From assembly GCF_018070565.1 (NCBI RefSeq), contig NZ_JAGPXL010000020.1, forward strand, positions 49,528-113,527: a stretch of 64,000 nucleotides of DNA. The letters run 5' to 3'. How positions within the stretch are numbered: position 1 is the first letter of the stretch; the number at the start of each line of letters is the position of its first letter. The position numbers and the translations under genes were made by a program. Under the pieces are notes generated by a model. It did no database searches. It was given only the letters and a program-made list of their open reading frames with translations, and had not been told where the DNA came from. The DNA is from Streptomyces sp. B93 (GTDB taxonomy: Bacteria; Actinomycetota; Actinomycetes; Streptomycetales; Streptomycetaceae). Below are positions 1 to 11,385 of this stretch, one piece after another.

Positions 1-2
1 TC

Positions 3-2000
3 CCGCCGCGCGGCTGGACCCCGCCGGTCCGCGAGGAGGGTGAGCCGGAGTGGCAGCAGGGTGACAGCTTCACGCTGAAGACCACGCTGGGCCGTGCGCT
101 CTTCAACGAGCTGCTGCCCGAGGACTACCCGTTCGTCGACTACGAGGTCGGCAAGAAGCAGCTCTCCCAGATCGTCAACGACCTGGCCGAGCGCTACCCG
201 AAGGTCATCGTGGCGGCGACGCTCGACAACCTGAAGGCGGCGGGCTTCTTCTGGGCCACCCGTTCCGGCGTCACCGTGGCCTTCTCCGACATCGTCGGTC
301 CGCCGGAGAAGCCGCAGATCCTGGAGCGGTACGAGGACCAGGCGCTGAAGATCCAGAAGCAGTTCGAGCGTGGTCTCGTCACCAAGGAAGAGCGCACGCA
401 GGAACTGATCGTCATCTGGAACAAGGCGTCCAGCGAGGTCGCCGAGGCGATGCAGGCGAACTTCCCGCGCACCAACTCGATCTTCATCATGATCGAGTCC
501 GGCGCGCGAGGAAACATGATGCAGCTGCGTCAGATCGCCGGTATGCGCGGTCTGGTGTCCAACGCCAAGAACGAGACCATCCCGCGGCCGATCAAGGCGT
601 CGTACCGCGACGGTCTCACCGTGCTGGAGTACTTCATCGCCACGCACGGTGCCCGTAAGGGTCTGGCGGACACCGCCCTGCGTACCGCCGACTCGGGTTA
701 CCTCACCCGTCGTCTGGTCGACGTCTCCCAGGACGTCATCATCCGCGAGGAGGACTGCGGCACCGAGCGCGGTCTGCGACTGTCGATCGCCGAGCGCAAC
801 GCCGAGGGCGTCCTCATCAAGGCGGACGACGTCGAGACGTCCGTGTACGCGCGCTGCCTCGCCGAGGACATCGTCGTCGACGGCAAGGTACTGGCCCCGG
901 CCGGTACCGACCTCGGTGACGTGCTCATCGACGAGCTGGTCCGCCACGGTGTCGAGGAGGTCAAGACCCGCTCGGTCCTGACCTGCGAGTCCGCCGTCGG
1001 CACCTGCGCCATGTGCTACGGCCGCTCGCTGGCCACCGGCAAGCTGGTCGACATCGGTGAGGCGGTCGGCATCATCGCCGCCCAGTCCATCGGTGAGCCC
1101 GGCACCCAGCTGACGATGCGTACCTTCCACACCGGTGGTGTGGCCGGTGACGACATCACCCAGGGTCTGCCGCGTGTCGTCGAGCTGTTCGAGGCCCGTA
1201 CCCCGAAGGGTGTCGCCCCGATCTCCGAGGCCTCCGGCCGGGTGCGGATCGAGGAGACCGAGAAGACCAAGAAGATCGTCGTCACCCCGGACGACGGCAG
1301 CGACGAGACGGCGTACCCGATCTCGAAGCGCGCCCGTCTCCTGGTGTCCGAGGGCGAGCACGTCGAGGTGGGCCAGAAGCTCACCGTGGGTGCCACCAAC
1401 CCGCACGACGTGCTGCGCATCCTGGGCCAGCGGGCCGTTCAGGTCCACCTGGTCGGCGAGGTCCAGAAGGTCTACAACTCGCAGGGTGTGTCGATCCACG
1501 ACAAGCACATCGAGATCATCATCCGGCAGATGCTGCGCCGGGTGACGATCATCGAGTCCGGCGACGCCGAGCTGCTGCCCGGTGAGCTGGTCGAGCGCTC
1601 GAAGTTCGAGACCGAGAACCGTCGTGTGGTCCAGGAGGGCGGTCACCCGGCCTCCGGTCGTCCGCAGCTGATGGGTATCACCAAGGCCTCGCTGGCGACG
1701 GAGTCCTGGCTGTCGGCCGCCTCCTTCCAGGAGACGACCAGGGTCCTGACGGACGCGGCGATCAACGCCAAGTCCGACAGCCTCATCGGCCTCAAGGAGA
1801 ACGTCATCATCGGTAAGCTCATCCCGGCCGGTACGGGTCTGTCCCGCTACCGCAACATCCGGGTGGAGCCGACCGAGGAGGCCAAGGCCGCGATGTACTC
1901 GGCCGTCGGCTACGACGACATCGACTACTCGCCGTTCGGCACGGGCTCCGGCCAGGCCGTGCCGCTGGAGGACTACGACTACGGTCCGTACAACCAGTAG
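3..2000 (+). CDS. rpoC: RNA polymerase beta' subunit (C-terminal half, 5' truncated by window edge)
   Basis: The reading frame is open from the first bases and ends at TAG 1998-2000; about 665 codons are present, so roughly the C-terminal half of a beta' subunit of about 1,300 residues. Visible landmarks are the bridge-helix region (GARGNMMQLRQIAGMRG, about 502-555), the second zinc cluster with cysteines in EEDCGTERG (about 750-770) and TCESAVGTCAMCYG (about 980-1022), and the trigger-loop segment GEPGTQLTMRTFHTGG (about 1095-1140). It is the catalytic-core partner of RpoB, which would lie just upstream. Recognition is certain; only the N-terminus is missing. Confidence 0.99.
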   Translation, partial: PPRGWTPPVREEGEPEWQQGDSFTLKTTLGRALFNELLPEDYPFVDYEVGKKQLSQIVNDLAERYPKVIVAATLDNLKAAGFFWATRSGVTVAFSDIVGPPEKPQILERYEDQALKIQKQFERGLVTKEERTQELIVIWNKASSEVAEAMQANFPRTNSIFIMIESGARGNMMQLRQIAGMRGLVSNAKNETIPRPIKASYRDGLTVLEYFIATHGARKGLADTALRTADSGYLTRRLVDVSQDVIIREEDCGTERGLRLSIAERNAEGVLIKADDVETSVYARCLAEDIVVDGKVLAPAGTDLGDVLIDELVRHGVEEVKTRSVLTCESAVGTCAMCYGRSLATGKLVDIGEAVGIIAAQSIGEPGTQLTMRTFHTGGVAGDDITQGLPRVVELFEARTPKGVAPISEASGRVRIEETEKTKKIVVTPDDGSDETAYPISKRARLLVSEGEHVEVGQKLTVGATNPHDVLRILGQRAVQVHLVGEVQKVYNSQGVSIHDKHIEIIIRQMLRRVTIIESGDAELLPGELVERSKFETENRRVVQEGGHPASGRPQLMGITKASLATESWLSAASFQETTRVLTDAAINAKSDSLIGLKENVIIGKLIPAGTGLSRYRNIRVEPTEEAKAAMYSAVGYDDIDYSPFGTGSGQAVPLEDYDYGPYNQ

Positions 2001-2017
2001 GCAACGCAGTAGGTTCT

Positions 2018-2053
2018 GAAGGGCGGTCACCTCGTCAGGGGTGACCGCCCTTC
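2018..2053 (+). terminator. rpoC terminator
   Basis: A perfect 14-bp inverted repeat (2018-2031 with 2040-2053) enclosing an 8-nt loop begins 17 nt after the rpoC stop. There is no long T-run, as is usual for Streptomyces terminators. Confidence 0.85.
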
Positions 2054-2125
2054 GGCGTGTCCGGAACCGATGCGGAGCAACGGGCGTTGAAGGGGACAAG
2101 GGTCGAAATCGGCTGGGAGGCGCCC

Positions 2126-2659
2126 ATGTCCGAACCATCGCCGTGGCGGCAGTGGCAGCCGTGGCAGGGGCAGAGCGGTCATGCGTCGATGCTCGCCTCG
2201 CACGCCGACCGTGAGCGGGCCGTGGACGTGCTCAGAGCGGGCTACGGCGAGGGGCGGCTGCTGGAGGACGAGCTGGAGAAGCGGGTGGCGCGGGCCTACC
2301 AGGCCCGTACGGTGGGGGAGCTGGCCCTGCTGGTCGCCGATCTGCCGCAGGGGCCGATGCCGTTCGCCGGGGCCGTGCAGCAGCCCGTTCCGCACACCTT
2401 CCTGCCCGCCCCGCAGCCGCCGGTCAACGGCAAGGCGGTGGGCTCCATGGTCTGCGGGGTGCTCACGGTGGCGACCCTCGGCGTCACCGGCGTACCCGCG
2501 GTCATCCTCGGTCACGCGGCCCGGGCCGAGATGCGGCGGACCGGGGAGAGCGGCGAAGGATACGCCATGACCGGGCTGGTGCTCGGCTGGCTCTCGGTGG
2601 CGGGTTGGGCCGTGCTGGTCGCGGCCCTTTTTGTGGCGGCCGTGGCTTCGGGCTCCTGA
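2126..2659 (+). CDS. DUF1707 / DUF4190-type small membrane protein
   Basis: The product has 177 residues. The N-terminal 70 residues match the SHOCT-like DUF1707 pattern (ASHADRERAVDVLRAGYGEG..., then LLEDELEKRVARAYQARTVGEL). A proline-rich linker follows, then two hydrophobic helices (about 104-128 and 150-173) typical of DUF4190. The ATG at 2126 is preceded by GGGAGG at 2115-2120; the in-frame GTG at 2057 abuts the rpoC terminator and has no ribosome binding site, so I reject it. It is monocistronic between rpoC and rpsL. Function is unknown; such proteins are common near Streptomyces housekeeping genes. Confidence 0.85.
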   Translation: MSEPSPWRQWQPWQGQSGHASMLASHADRERAVDVLRAGYGEGRLLEDELEKRVARAYQARTVGELALLVADLPQGPMPFAGAVQQPVPHTFLPAPQPPVNGKAVGSMVCGVLTVATLGVTGVPAVILGHAARAEMRRTGESGEGYAMTGLVLGWLSVAGWAVLVAALFVAAVASGS

Positions 2660-2768
2660 CCTGCGGGAACCGTCGGCGGACGCGGCGCGGTGCCGTGGAT
2701 TCGAAGATCGTTCGGGTGGCTGGGCTTTGGCATGATTCGCGCAGGTCGGGTGCGCCCACCCATTTGTT

Positions 2769-2797
2769 TTGACCACAGCGAATGAGGTAGGTACGCT
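2769..2797 (+). promoter_or_regulatory. Putative housekeeping (HrdB-type) promoter of the str operon
   Basis: TTGACC (2769-2774) and TACGCT (2792-2797) are separated by 17 nt, close to the sigma-HrdB consensus. The predicted start near 2804 gives an untranslated leader of about 190 nt. The rplM-rpsI unit has the same layout (TTGACC-N17-TATCCT). Confidence 0.75.
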
Positions 2798-2918
2798 CAG
2801 ACCTTGTGCCTGGGGTGTGCCCTGGCCCTCGTGCGTGCCTTCACACCGCACTGCGGGGCCGCGATCGGCCGCCGTAATCCGCGCTTGTTCCTGCCTCGCG
2901 GCGGGGGTCCGCGGGATT

Positions 2919-2946
2919 CGACACACCCGACCGCGTGGGTCGGAGA
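2919..2946 (+). promoter_or_regulatory. Leader hairpin element shared with the S10 operon
   Basis: This 28-nt element has a CCGACC/GGTCGG stem with a GCGTG loop (2929-2945 region). It is 27/28 identical to 25364-25391 in the rpsJ leader. It ends 47 nt before the rpsL start, placing it in the 5' UTR of the str operon. Its position suggests a regulatory RNA or protein-binding element common to both ribosomal operons. Confidence 0.6.
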
Positions 2947-2993
2947 CGTTCCAGGTTAGCTGTACCCATCGGCACACAGAAACCGGAGAAGTA

Positions 2994-3365
2994 GTGCCTA
3001 CGATCCAGCAGCTGGTCCGCAAGGGCCGGCAGGACAAGGTCGAGAAGAACAAGACGCCCGCACTCGAGGGTTCCCCTCAGCGTCGCGGCGTCTGCACGCG
3101 TGTGTTCACGACCACCCCGAAGAAGCCGAACTCGGCCCTGCGTAAGGTCGCGCGTGTGCGTCTGACCAGCGGGATCGAGGTCACGGCCTACATTCCGGGT
3201 GAGGGACACAACCTGCAGGAGCACTCCATCGTGCTCGTGCGTGGTGGCCGTGTGAAGGACCTGCCGGGTGTTCGCTACAAGATCATCCGCGGTTCCCTCG
3301 ACACCCAGGGTGTCAAGAACCGCAAGCAGGCCCGCAGCCGCTACGGCGCCAAGAAGGAGAAGTAA
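2994..3365 (+). CDS. rpsL: 30S ribosomal protein S12
   Basis: The product has 123 residues and begins VPTIQQLVRKG at GTG 2994, with GGAG about 7 nt upstream. S12 sits at the decoding centre of the 30S subunit. The streptomycin-resistance positions are wild type: Lys43 in TTTPKKPNS and Lys88 in GRVKDLPGV. It is the first gene of the str operon, 2 nt from rpsG. Family identity and length are unambiguous. Confidence 0.99.
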   Translation: MPTIQQLVRKGRQDKVEKNKTPALEGSPQRRGVCTRVFTTTPKKPNSALRKVARVRLTSGIEVTAYIPGEGHNLQEHSIVLVRGGRVKDLPGVRYKIIRGSLDTQGVKNRKQARSRYGAKKEK

Positions 3366-3367
3366 GA

Positions 3368-3838
3368 ATGCCTCGTAAGGGCCCCGCCCCGAAGCGTCCG
3401 GTCATCATCGACCCGGTCTACGGCTCCCCTCTGGTGACCTCCCTGATCAACAAGGTGCTGCTGAACGGCAAGCGTTCCACCGCCGAGCGCATCGTCTACG
3501 GCGCCATGGAGGGCCTGCGCGAGAAGACCGGCAACGACCCGGTCATCACCCTCAAGCGCGCCCTTGAGAACATCAAGCCGACCCTCGAGGTCAAGTCCCG
3601 CCGTGTCGGTGGCGCCACCTACCAGGTGCCGGTCGAGGTCAAGCCCGGCCGCGCCAACACCCTGGCGCTGCGCTGGCTGGTCGGTTACTCCCGCGCCCGT
3701 CGCGAGAAGACCATGACCGAGCGTCTGCTCAACGAGCTTCTCGACGCTTCGAACGGCCTTGGTGCGGCCGTCAAGAAGCGCGAGGACACGCACAAGATGG
3801 CCGAGTCCAACAAGGCCTTCGCGCACTACCGCTGGTAG
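3368..3838 (+). CDS. rpsG: 30S ribosomal protein S7
   Basis: The product has 156 residues, the normal bacterial S7 length, starting MPRKGPAPKRP at ATG 3368. Its ribosome binding site GGAG lies inside the end of rpsL, so the two are translationally coupled. S7 nucleates assembly of the 30S head by binding the 3' domain of 16S rRNA. Second gene of the str operon. Confidence 0.99.
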   Translation: MPRKGPAPKRPVIIDPVYGSPLVTSLINKVLLNGKRSTAERIVYGAMEGLREKTGNDPVITLKRALENIKPTLEVKSRRVGGATYQVPVEVKPGRANTLALRWLVGYSRARREKTMTERLLNELLDASNGLGAAVKKREDTHKMAESNKAFAHYRW

Positions 3839-3877
3839 TCGCTACCCCATCGAGAACCGAGAGAAGACGAAAGCCTT

Positions 3878-6004
<2,127 letters not shown>

Positions 6005-6040
6005 CGGACATCGTCCGTACGCCGTAGGCTTGACTCCGGA

Positions 6041-6086
6041 GCCTCGCGGGCCATTCCTCCGCATTCATGGCGGAATGGCCCGAGGC
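6041..6086 (+). terminator. fusA-tuf intergenic hairpin
   Basis: GGGCCATTCC (6048-6057) pairs with GGAATGGCCC (6072-6081), extended by GCCTC/GAGGC with a 2-nt bulge. It lies in the 156-nt gap between fusA and tuf and could act as a partial terminator or attenuator that sets the tuf:fusA ratio. TTGACT at 6030-6035 could be a -35 for a separate tuf promoter, but no convincing -10 is visible. Confidence 0.55.
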
Positions 6087-6160
6087 CCGGGACCTAACAG
6101 CAAAGATCACCTGGCGCCGATGAAGTAAGGCGTACAGAACCACTCCACAGGAGGACCCCA

Positions 6161-7354
<1,194 letters not shown>

Positions 7355-7386
7355 GTCCGCTTGCTTGGTCGGATGACCTGAGTGCT

Positions 7387-7426
7387 CGAAAGGGCCCGTA
7401 CGACTTCGGTCGTACGGGCCCTTTCG
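7387..7426 (+). terminator. str operon terminator
   Basis: A perfect 18-bp inverted repeat (7387-7404 with 7409-7426) is capped by a TTCG tetraloop, 32 nt after tuf. Very stable intrinsic terminator. Confidence 0.92.
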
Positions 7427-7487
7427 CCATGGGTGCGGGGACCTTCGGCCCCGGCGCCGGGGGGTCGCGCTCCTCGAGAGTGAGGGC

Positions 7488-8822
7488 GTGGAGTCACCGA
7501 TACGCCGGACCGCGCTCGTCCTGCTGCCCCTGCTGCTCGCCCTGTTCGCCCTGCTGGCGCCGCCCGCCTCCCCGGCGGCCGCGAGCCCCGCCGAGGAGCA
7601 GCCCGTCACCCTCACCCTCTTCTGGGGCGAGACCTGCCCCAAGTGCAAGGCCGAGCGCGCCTTCCTGGAGGACTTCGGCGCGGACCACCCGCGGCTGGAG
7701 ATCGTCCAGTACGAGGTCTGGAACGACACCGGCAACCGCGGTCTCTTCGAGGAGTACGCCGAGCGGCACGGCATCAAGGCCACCGCGGTCCCCGCGACCT
7801 TCGTGGGCGAGCGGGCCTGGGTCGGCTGGACCGACGCCATCGAGGCCGACCTGCGCCGGGTCCTGGAGGGGGCGCTGCGCGGCGAGCCCGTCCCCGGGGG
7901 CGTCTACGGCACCGGCGGGTCCTCCTCGACGTGCGACATCACCGAGAAGTGCGAGGTCGCCAAGGAGAGCAACAAGGTCGACGTACCGCTCGTCGGGACG
8001 GTGGAACTCGCCGACGAGTCACTGGTCGTCTCCACCCTGGTGATCGGCTTCGTCGACGGCATCAACCCGTGCTCGCTGTGGGCGATCTCCATCCTGCTGG
8101 CGATCGTGCTGCGCACCGGCAGCCGGCGCCGCGTGATCGCGGTCGGCTCGGTGTTCCTGCTGGTCACCGCCGGGATGTACGCGGTCTACATGGCCGGCAT
8201 CTACAGCGCCCTGACCGTGGTGGGCTTCCTGGACGCCATCCAGGTCGGCATCGCGGTGGCGGCCGGTGTCTTCGGGGTGCTGAGCGTCAAGGACTACTTC
8301 TGGTTCCGCAAGGGCGCGACCCTGTCGATCCCGGAGGGCCGCAAGCCGGGGCTGTACAAGAGGATGCGGGAGATCGCCATGCACCGGTCGCTGATCCCGG
8401 CGCTGGGGGCGACGACCGCGCTGGCCGTGGCGGTGTCGCTGCTGGAGACGCCGTGCACGGCGGGCTTCCCGGTGATGTGGACGGGGATGCTGGCCGCGCG
8501 GGACGTGCCGTTCGCGGAGGCGGCCGGGCTGTACGGGCTGTACATGATCCCGTTCCTCATCGACGAGTTCCTGGTGTTCGGCGTGGCCGTGGTGACCATG
8601 CGGGCGGCGAAGCTCCAGGAGAAGCACGGGCGGCTGCTGAAGCTGGTCAGCGGCACGGTCATGCTGGCGCTGGCCGGGGTGATGCTGACGGCGCCCGAGG
8701 TCATGGAGGACGTGGTCGGGGCGACGGTGGTGTTCCTGGGGGCGCTGGCGCTGGCGGTCGGGGTGCACCTGGTGACGCGGGCGTGGGCGGTGCGGAGGAA
8801 GGGCGAGGTCACTTCGGTCTGA
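7488..8822 (+). CDS. Secreted thioredoxin-fold / DsbD-CcdA-like membrane protein
   Basis: The product has 444 residues. An N-terminal signal or anchor (about 8-32) is followed by a thioredoxin-like domain with a CPKC motif (WGETCPKCKAE, about 46-53). The C-terminal half has about six membrane helices with two cysteine sites typical of DsbD/CcdA transporters, GINPCSLW and ETPCTAGFP. It therefore looks like a fused extracytoplasmic thioredoxin plus electron conduit that moves reducing power across the membrane, perhaps for cytochrome c or copper-protein maturation. The GTG start at 7488 has GAGGG just upstream. Exact substrate unknown. Confidence 0.8.
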   Translation: MESPIRRTALVLLPLLLALFALLAPPASPAAASPAEEQPVTLTLFWGETCPKCKAERAFLEDFGADHPRLEIVQYEVWNDTGNRGLFEEYAERHGIKATAVPATFVGERAWVGWTDAIEADLRRVLEGALRGEPVPGGVYGTGGSSSTCDITEKCEVAKESNKVDVPLVGTVELADESLVVSTLVIGFVDGINPCSLWAISILLAIVLRTGSRRRVIAVGSVFLLVTAGMYAVYMAGIYSALTVVGFLDAIQVGIAVAAGVFGVLSVKDYFWFRKGATLSIPEGRKPGLYKRMREIAMHRSLIPALGATTALAVAVSLLETPCTAGFPVMWTGMLAARDVPFAEAAGLYGLYMIPFLIDEFLVFGVAVVTMRAAKLQEKHGRLLKLVSGTVMLALAGVMLTAPEVMEDVVGATVVFLGALALAVGVHLVTRAWAVRRKGEVTSV

Positions 8823-8830
8823 GCACGGGG

Positions 8831-8864
8831 CAGGGCCCGCACGACCTCCGTCGTACGGGCCCTG
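8831..8864. terminator. Bidirectional terminator
   Basis: CAGGGCCCG-c-ACGAC (8831-8845) pairs with GTCGT-a-CGGGCCCTG (8850-8864). It sits between convergent genes ending at 8822 (+) and 8882 (-), so it can serve both. Confidence 0.85.
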
Positions 8865-8881
8865 TGCTGTTTCGTGTGTGG

Positions 8882-10237
8882 CTACACCCGCTGCCAGAGG
8901 GCGGGCACGTTCGGGGGCTCCCAGCCGGGCTGGGCCTGGTGGGTCTGGAGGCAGCGGTAGGTGGCGCCGCCGTAGGTCACCGTGGCGCCGGACTGGTAGA
9001 CGGTTCCGGCCGCCCAGGTGCCGCCCGGCTCGCCGGGCTCGCCGGGGCCGTCCGTGGTGGTCTTCAGCGTGAGGCCGTAGCCCTGGAGCAGTGGGTTGAT
9101 CGGCTGGTAGAACGTGGTGCCGCCGGTGGAGCAGTTGCCGGAGCCGCCCGAGGTGACGCCCTGGGCCTGACTGCCGGAGATGTACGAGCCGCCGGAGTCG
9201 CCGGGCTCGGCGCAGACCGAGGTGCGGGTGACGCCGGTGATGGTGCCCTCCGGGTAGGTCACGCTGGTGTTGTGCTGCTGGATGGTGCCGCAGTGCCAGC
9301 CGGTGGTGGAGCCGGAGCGGCACACGGAGGCGCCGACGGGGGCCTGGGCGGAGCCGGTGACCTGCACGTTCTGTCCGCCCGCGCCCTTGACGTACGGGGT
9401 GGCGGTCCAGTTGGAGTTGGTGGCCACCCAGGCCGTGTCGCGGCCGGGGAAGGTGGACGCCTGGAAGGTGCCCTGCGCGACGCGGTTGTGGCCGCTGGTG
9501 GCGGCCCCGGCCCGGCCGCAGTGACCGGCGGTGGCGTACCCCTGCTGGGTGCCCCGGGTGACCGGGAAGCCGATGGAGCAGCGGCCGCTGTTGTTGATGT
9601 AGTACGCCTCACCGCCGCGCAGGTCGTACAGCGGGCGGGGCCGTTCGGCGGACGTGGTGACGTGGGCGAGGGAGGCGTCGACGCCCGCGGCGCGCAGGAG
9701 GTCGCGGGCGGCGGAGGACCGTACCGCCTGGACGACGACGGAGTTGGTGCGCACGTCGACGTACCAGACGGGGGTGTCGGTGGTGTCGCGGCGGGTGGCC
9801 GCCCGGTCCAGGCGGGACTTGGCGGCGTCGAGGGCGGTCAGGGTGTGGCGTACGACGGCGGCGCGGGCGCCGCTCGCCTCGATGACGGCGGTGTCGGCGG
9901 CGTCGGTGGTGGCGACGGTGAGGGTGCCGGAGTCCGCGCCCTGGACCCAGGCGCCCGCGAAGTCGGCGCCGAGGGCGGCGCGCAGACGGCCCGCGGTGGC
10001 GCCCGCGTCGGCCTCGTTGGCGAGGCGGTGCCCGGCCTGGCCGGCGGTGAGGCCGAGGTCGCGCTGCATGGCCTTGAGGAGGGCGGGCGGGGCCTGGTCG
10101 GTGCGGAGGGTCTCGGCGGCGGAGGGGCCGGGGTCGGGGGCCGTACCGGCGCTCGCGGACCCGGTGAGGCCGGTCAGGAGCAGCGCGCCGGTGGCCGCCG
10201 CGGCGGCGCAGGCGGCTCTGGTGTGACGTCGGAGCAT
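8882..10237 (-). CDS. Streptogrisin C-like serine protease with chitin-binding domain
   Basis: The product is a 451-residue preproprotein: signal peptide (about 1-30), an alpha-lytic-type propeptide (about 40-190), an S1 protease domain with catalytic His in ATAGHCG, Asp in GRDTAWV and Ser in EPGDSGGS, a Gly/Pro linker, and a C-terminal CBM5/12-like domain (WAAGTVYQSGATVTYGG...WEPPN). Length and order match streptogrisin C. It is secreted and probably degrades protein attached to chitinous material. Start ATG 10237 has GAGGAG about 10 nt upstream. Confidence 0.93.
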   Translation of the reverse strand: MLRRHTRAACAAAAATGALLLTGLTGSASAGTAPDPGPSAAETLRTDQAPPALLKAMQRDLGLTAGQAGHRLANEADAGATAGRLRAALGADFAGAWVQGADSGTLTVATTDAADTAVIEASGARAAVVRHTLTALDAAKSRLDRAATRRDTTDTPVWYVDVRTNSVVVQAVRSSAARDLLRAAGVDASLAHVTTSAERPRPLYDLRGGEAYYINNSGRCSIGFPVTRGTQQGYATAGHCGRAGAATSGHNRVAQGTFQASTFPGRDTAWVATNSNWTATPYVKGAGGQNVQVTGSAQAPVGASVCRSGSTTGWHCGTIQQHNTSVTYPEGTITGVTRTSVCAEPGDSGGSYISGSQAQGVTSGGSGNCSTGGTTFYQPINPLLQGYGLTLKTTTDGPGEPGEPGGTWAAGTVYQSGATVTYGGATYRCLQTHQAQPGWEPPNVPALWQRV

Positions 10238-10360
10238 GGGGAAGGTCTCTCCTCGGTTCGGGGTCTCCGTGGGGAGGTGCTTCGGGAGCTACGGAGGTGC
10301 CGAAACCGTAGGGAGGGCGGGTCCGGGCGCGTAAGGAATCAGTTGGCCCCCTGCCCGGTG

Positions 10361-11284
10361 TTATGGGCGGGAAGCGGCCAGTTCTGGGTGGGCGGTGCGG
10401 GCCTGGGCGAGGACGTGGGCGGCGGTGTCGGGGTGCTGGGCGGCCGGGTGCCAGCCGAGCAGGTGCCGCCAGGTCAGCGGCGTACCGGCGAGGGGGCGGA
10501 CGGTGATGCCGGGGGTGGGCGGGAAGGTGGCCCGGCACAGGCCGACCGCCCTGCCGACCCGGGCGAGGTGGACGCAGGACGCGGTGTCCGTCTCGTACAG
10601 GCGTCGTGGGGTGAATCCGGTGCGGGCGCAGGCGGTGGTGAAGCAGTCGCCGAAGCAGCTGTCGCCGGGGACGCAGGCCCACTCCTCAAGGGCGAGGTCG
10701 GCGAGGCCGATGTGCGGGGCGGTGGCCAGGGGGTGGCTGTCGGCGAGCATCACACAGACCGGGTCTACGGCGATTTCCCGCCAGGTGAGCTGGTCGGGGC
10801 CGGGTGGGGGAGCGGAGCCGCAGGTGCCGGTGAGGGCGTAGTCGAGGCGGCCGTCGGTGAGCAGGTCGGCGAGTTCACGTTCGGACCAGGAGGTGCGGGT
10901 GGTGACCTCGGTGCCGGGGGCGGTCTGGGCGAGGCGGTCGACGAGGGCGCCGAGGAGGGGGCCGTGGGTGCCGCCGAGGCGGAGGCGCTGGCACTGCTGG
11001 GGGTCGTGGGCCCGGGTTCGGGCGAAGCGGGTGGCCTCCTGTTGGAGGTCGGTGACGGCGGGGAGGAGGACGCGGGTCCGTTCGAGGACGAGTTCGCCGA
11101 GGGCGGTGGCGCGGACGCCGTGCCGGTGGCGTTCGAAGAGGGGGCCGCCGAGGGTGCGTTCGATGCGCTTGAGCTGTGCGCTCAGCGCGGGCTGCGCGAG
11201 GCCGAGCGCCGTCGCCGCGCGGGTGAGGCTGCCCGCCTCGGCGATGGCGCGGACGGTTCTGAGATGCCGCAACTCCAGCTCCAT
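10361..11284 (-). CDS. LysR-family transcriptional regulator
   Basis: The product has 307 residues from ATG 11284 (MELELRHLRTVRAIAEAGSL), with the canonical N-terminal winged helix-turn-helix (SLTRAATALGLAQPALSAQLKRIE) and a periplasmic-binding-like effector domain. A longer frame opens upstream at 11425, but LysR homology starts here; no good ribosome binding site is seen at either start. It lies upstream of the protease gene in the same direction and diverges from the acyltransferase at 11386, which is a plausible target. The ligand cannot be inferred. Confidence 0.88.
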   Translation of the reverse strand: MELELRHLRTVRAIAEAGSLTRAATALGLAQPALSAQLKRIERTLGGPLFERHRHGVRATALGELVLERTRVLLPAVTDLQQEATRFARTRAHDPQQCQRLRLGGTHGPLLGALVDRLAQTAPGTEVTTRTSWSERELADLLTDGRLDYALTGTCGSAPPPGPDQLTWREIAVDPVCVMLADSHPLATAPHIGLADLALEEWACVPGDSCFGDCFTTACARTGFTPRRLYETDTASCVHLARVGRAVGLCRATFPPTPGITVRPLAGTPLTWRHLLGWHPAAQHPDTAAHVLAQARTAHPELAASRP

Positions 11285-11385
11285 GAGGGGAGCTTGGGGG
11301 GTGGGCGGGGGTGAGGCAAGGGGTTGGTACGGACCAGGGGCGACGGCGGTGGTGACGGCCCTGTGGGGGAACCGTCCACCTCCGT

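Larger units (their letters stand above)
2660..2993 (+). other. str operon promoter and leader region (no gene)
   Basis: This 334-nt gap holds the rpsL promoter (2769-2797), a leader of about 190 nt and a conserved hairpin element (2919-2946). An open frame in phase with rpsL runs through it, but S12 homology begins only at GTG 2994, so the gap is non-coding leader. Confidence 0.8.

Noticed and set aside
2769..2993. N-terminal extension of S12 in the upstream open frame
   Set aside because: S12 homology begins exactly at GTG 2994 and the upstream part overlaps the promoter and leader.
2994..3365. Streptomycin-resistance mutation in rpsL
   Set aside because: Lys43 and Lys88 and their surroundings are wild type.
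7643..11314. Very long + strand open frame across the DsbD-like, protease and LysR genes
   Set aside because: Composition is Gly/Arg/Ala repeats, it crosses three well-supported genes and a terminator; artefact of GC-rich third positions.
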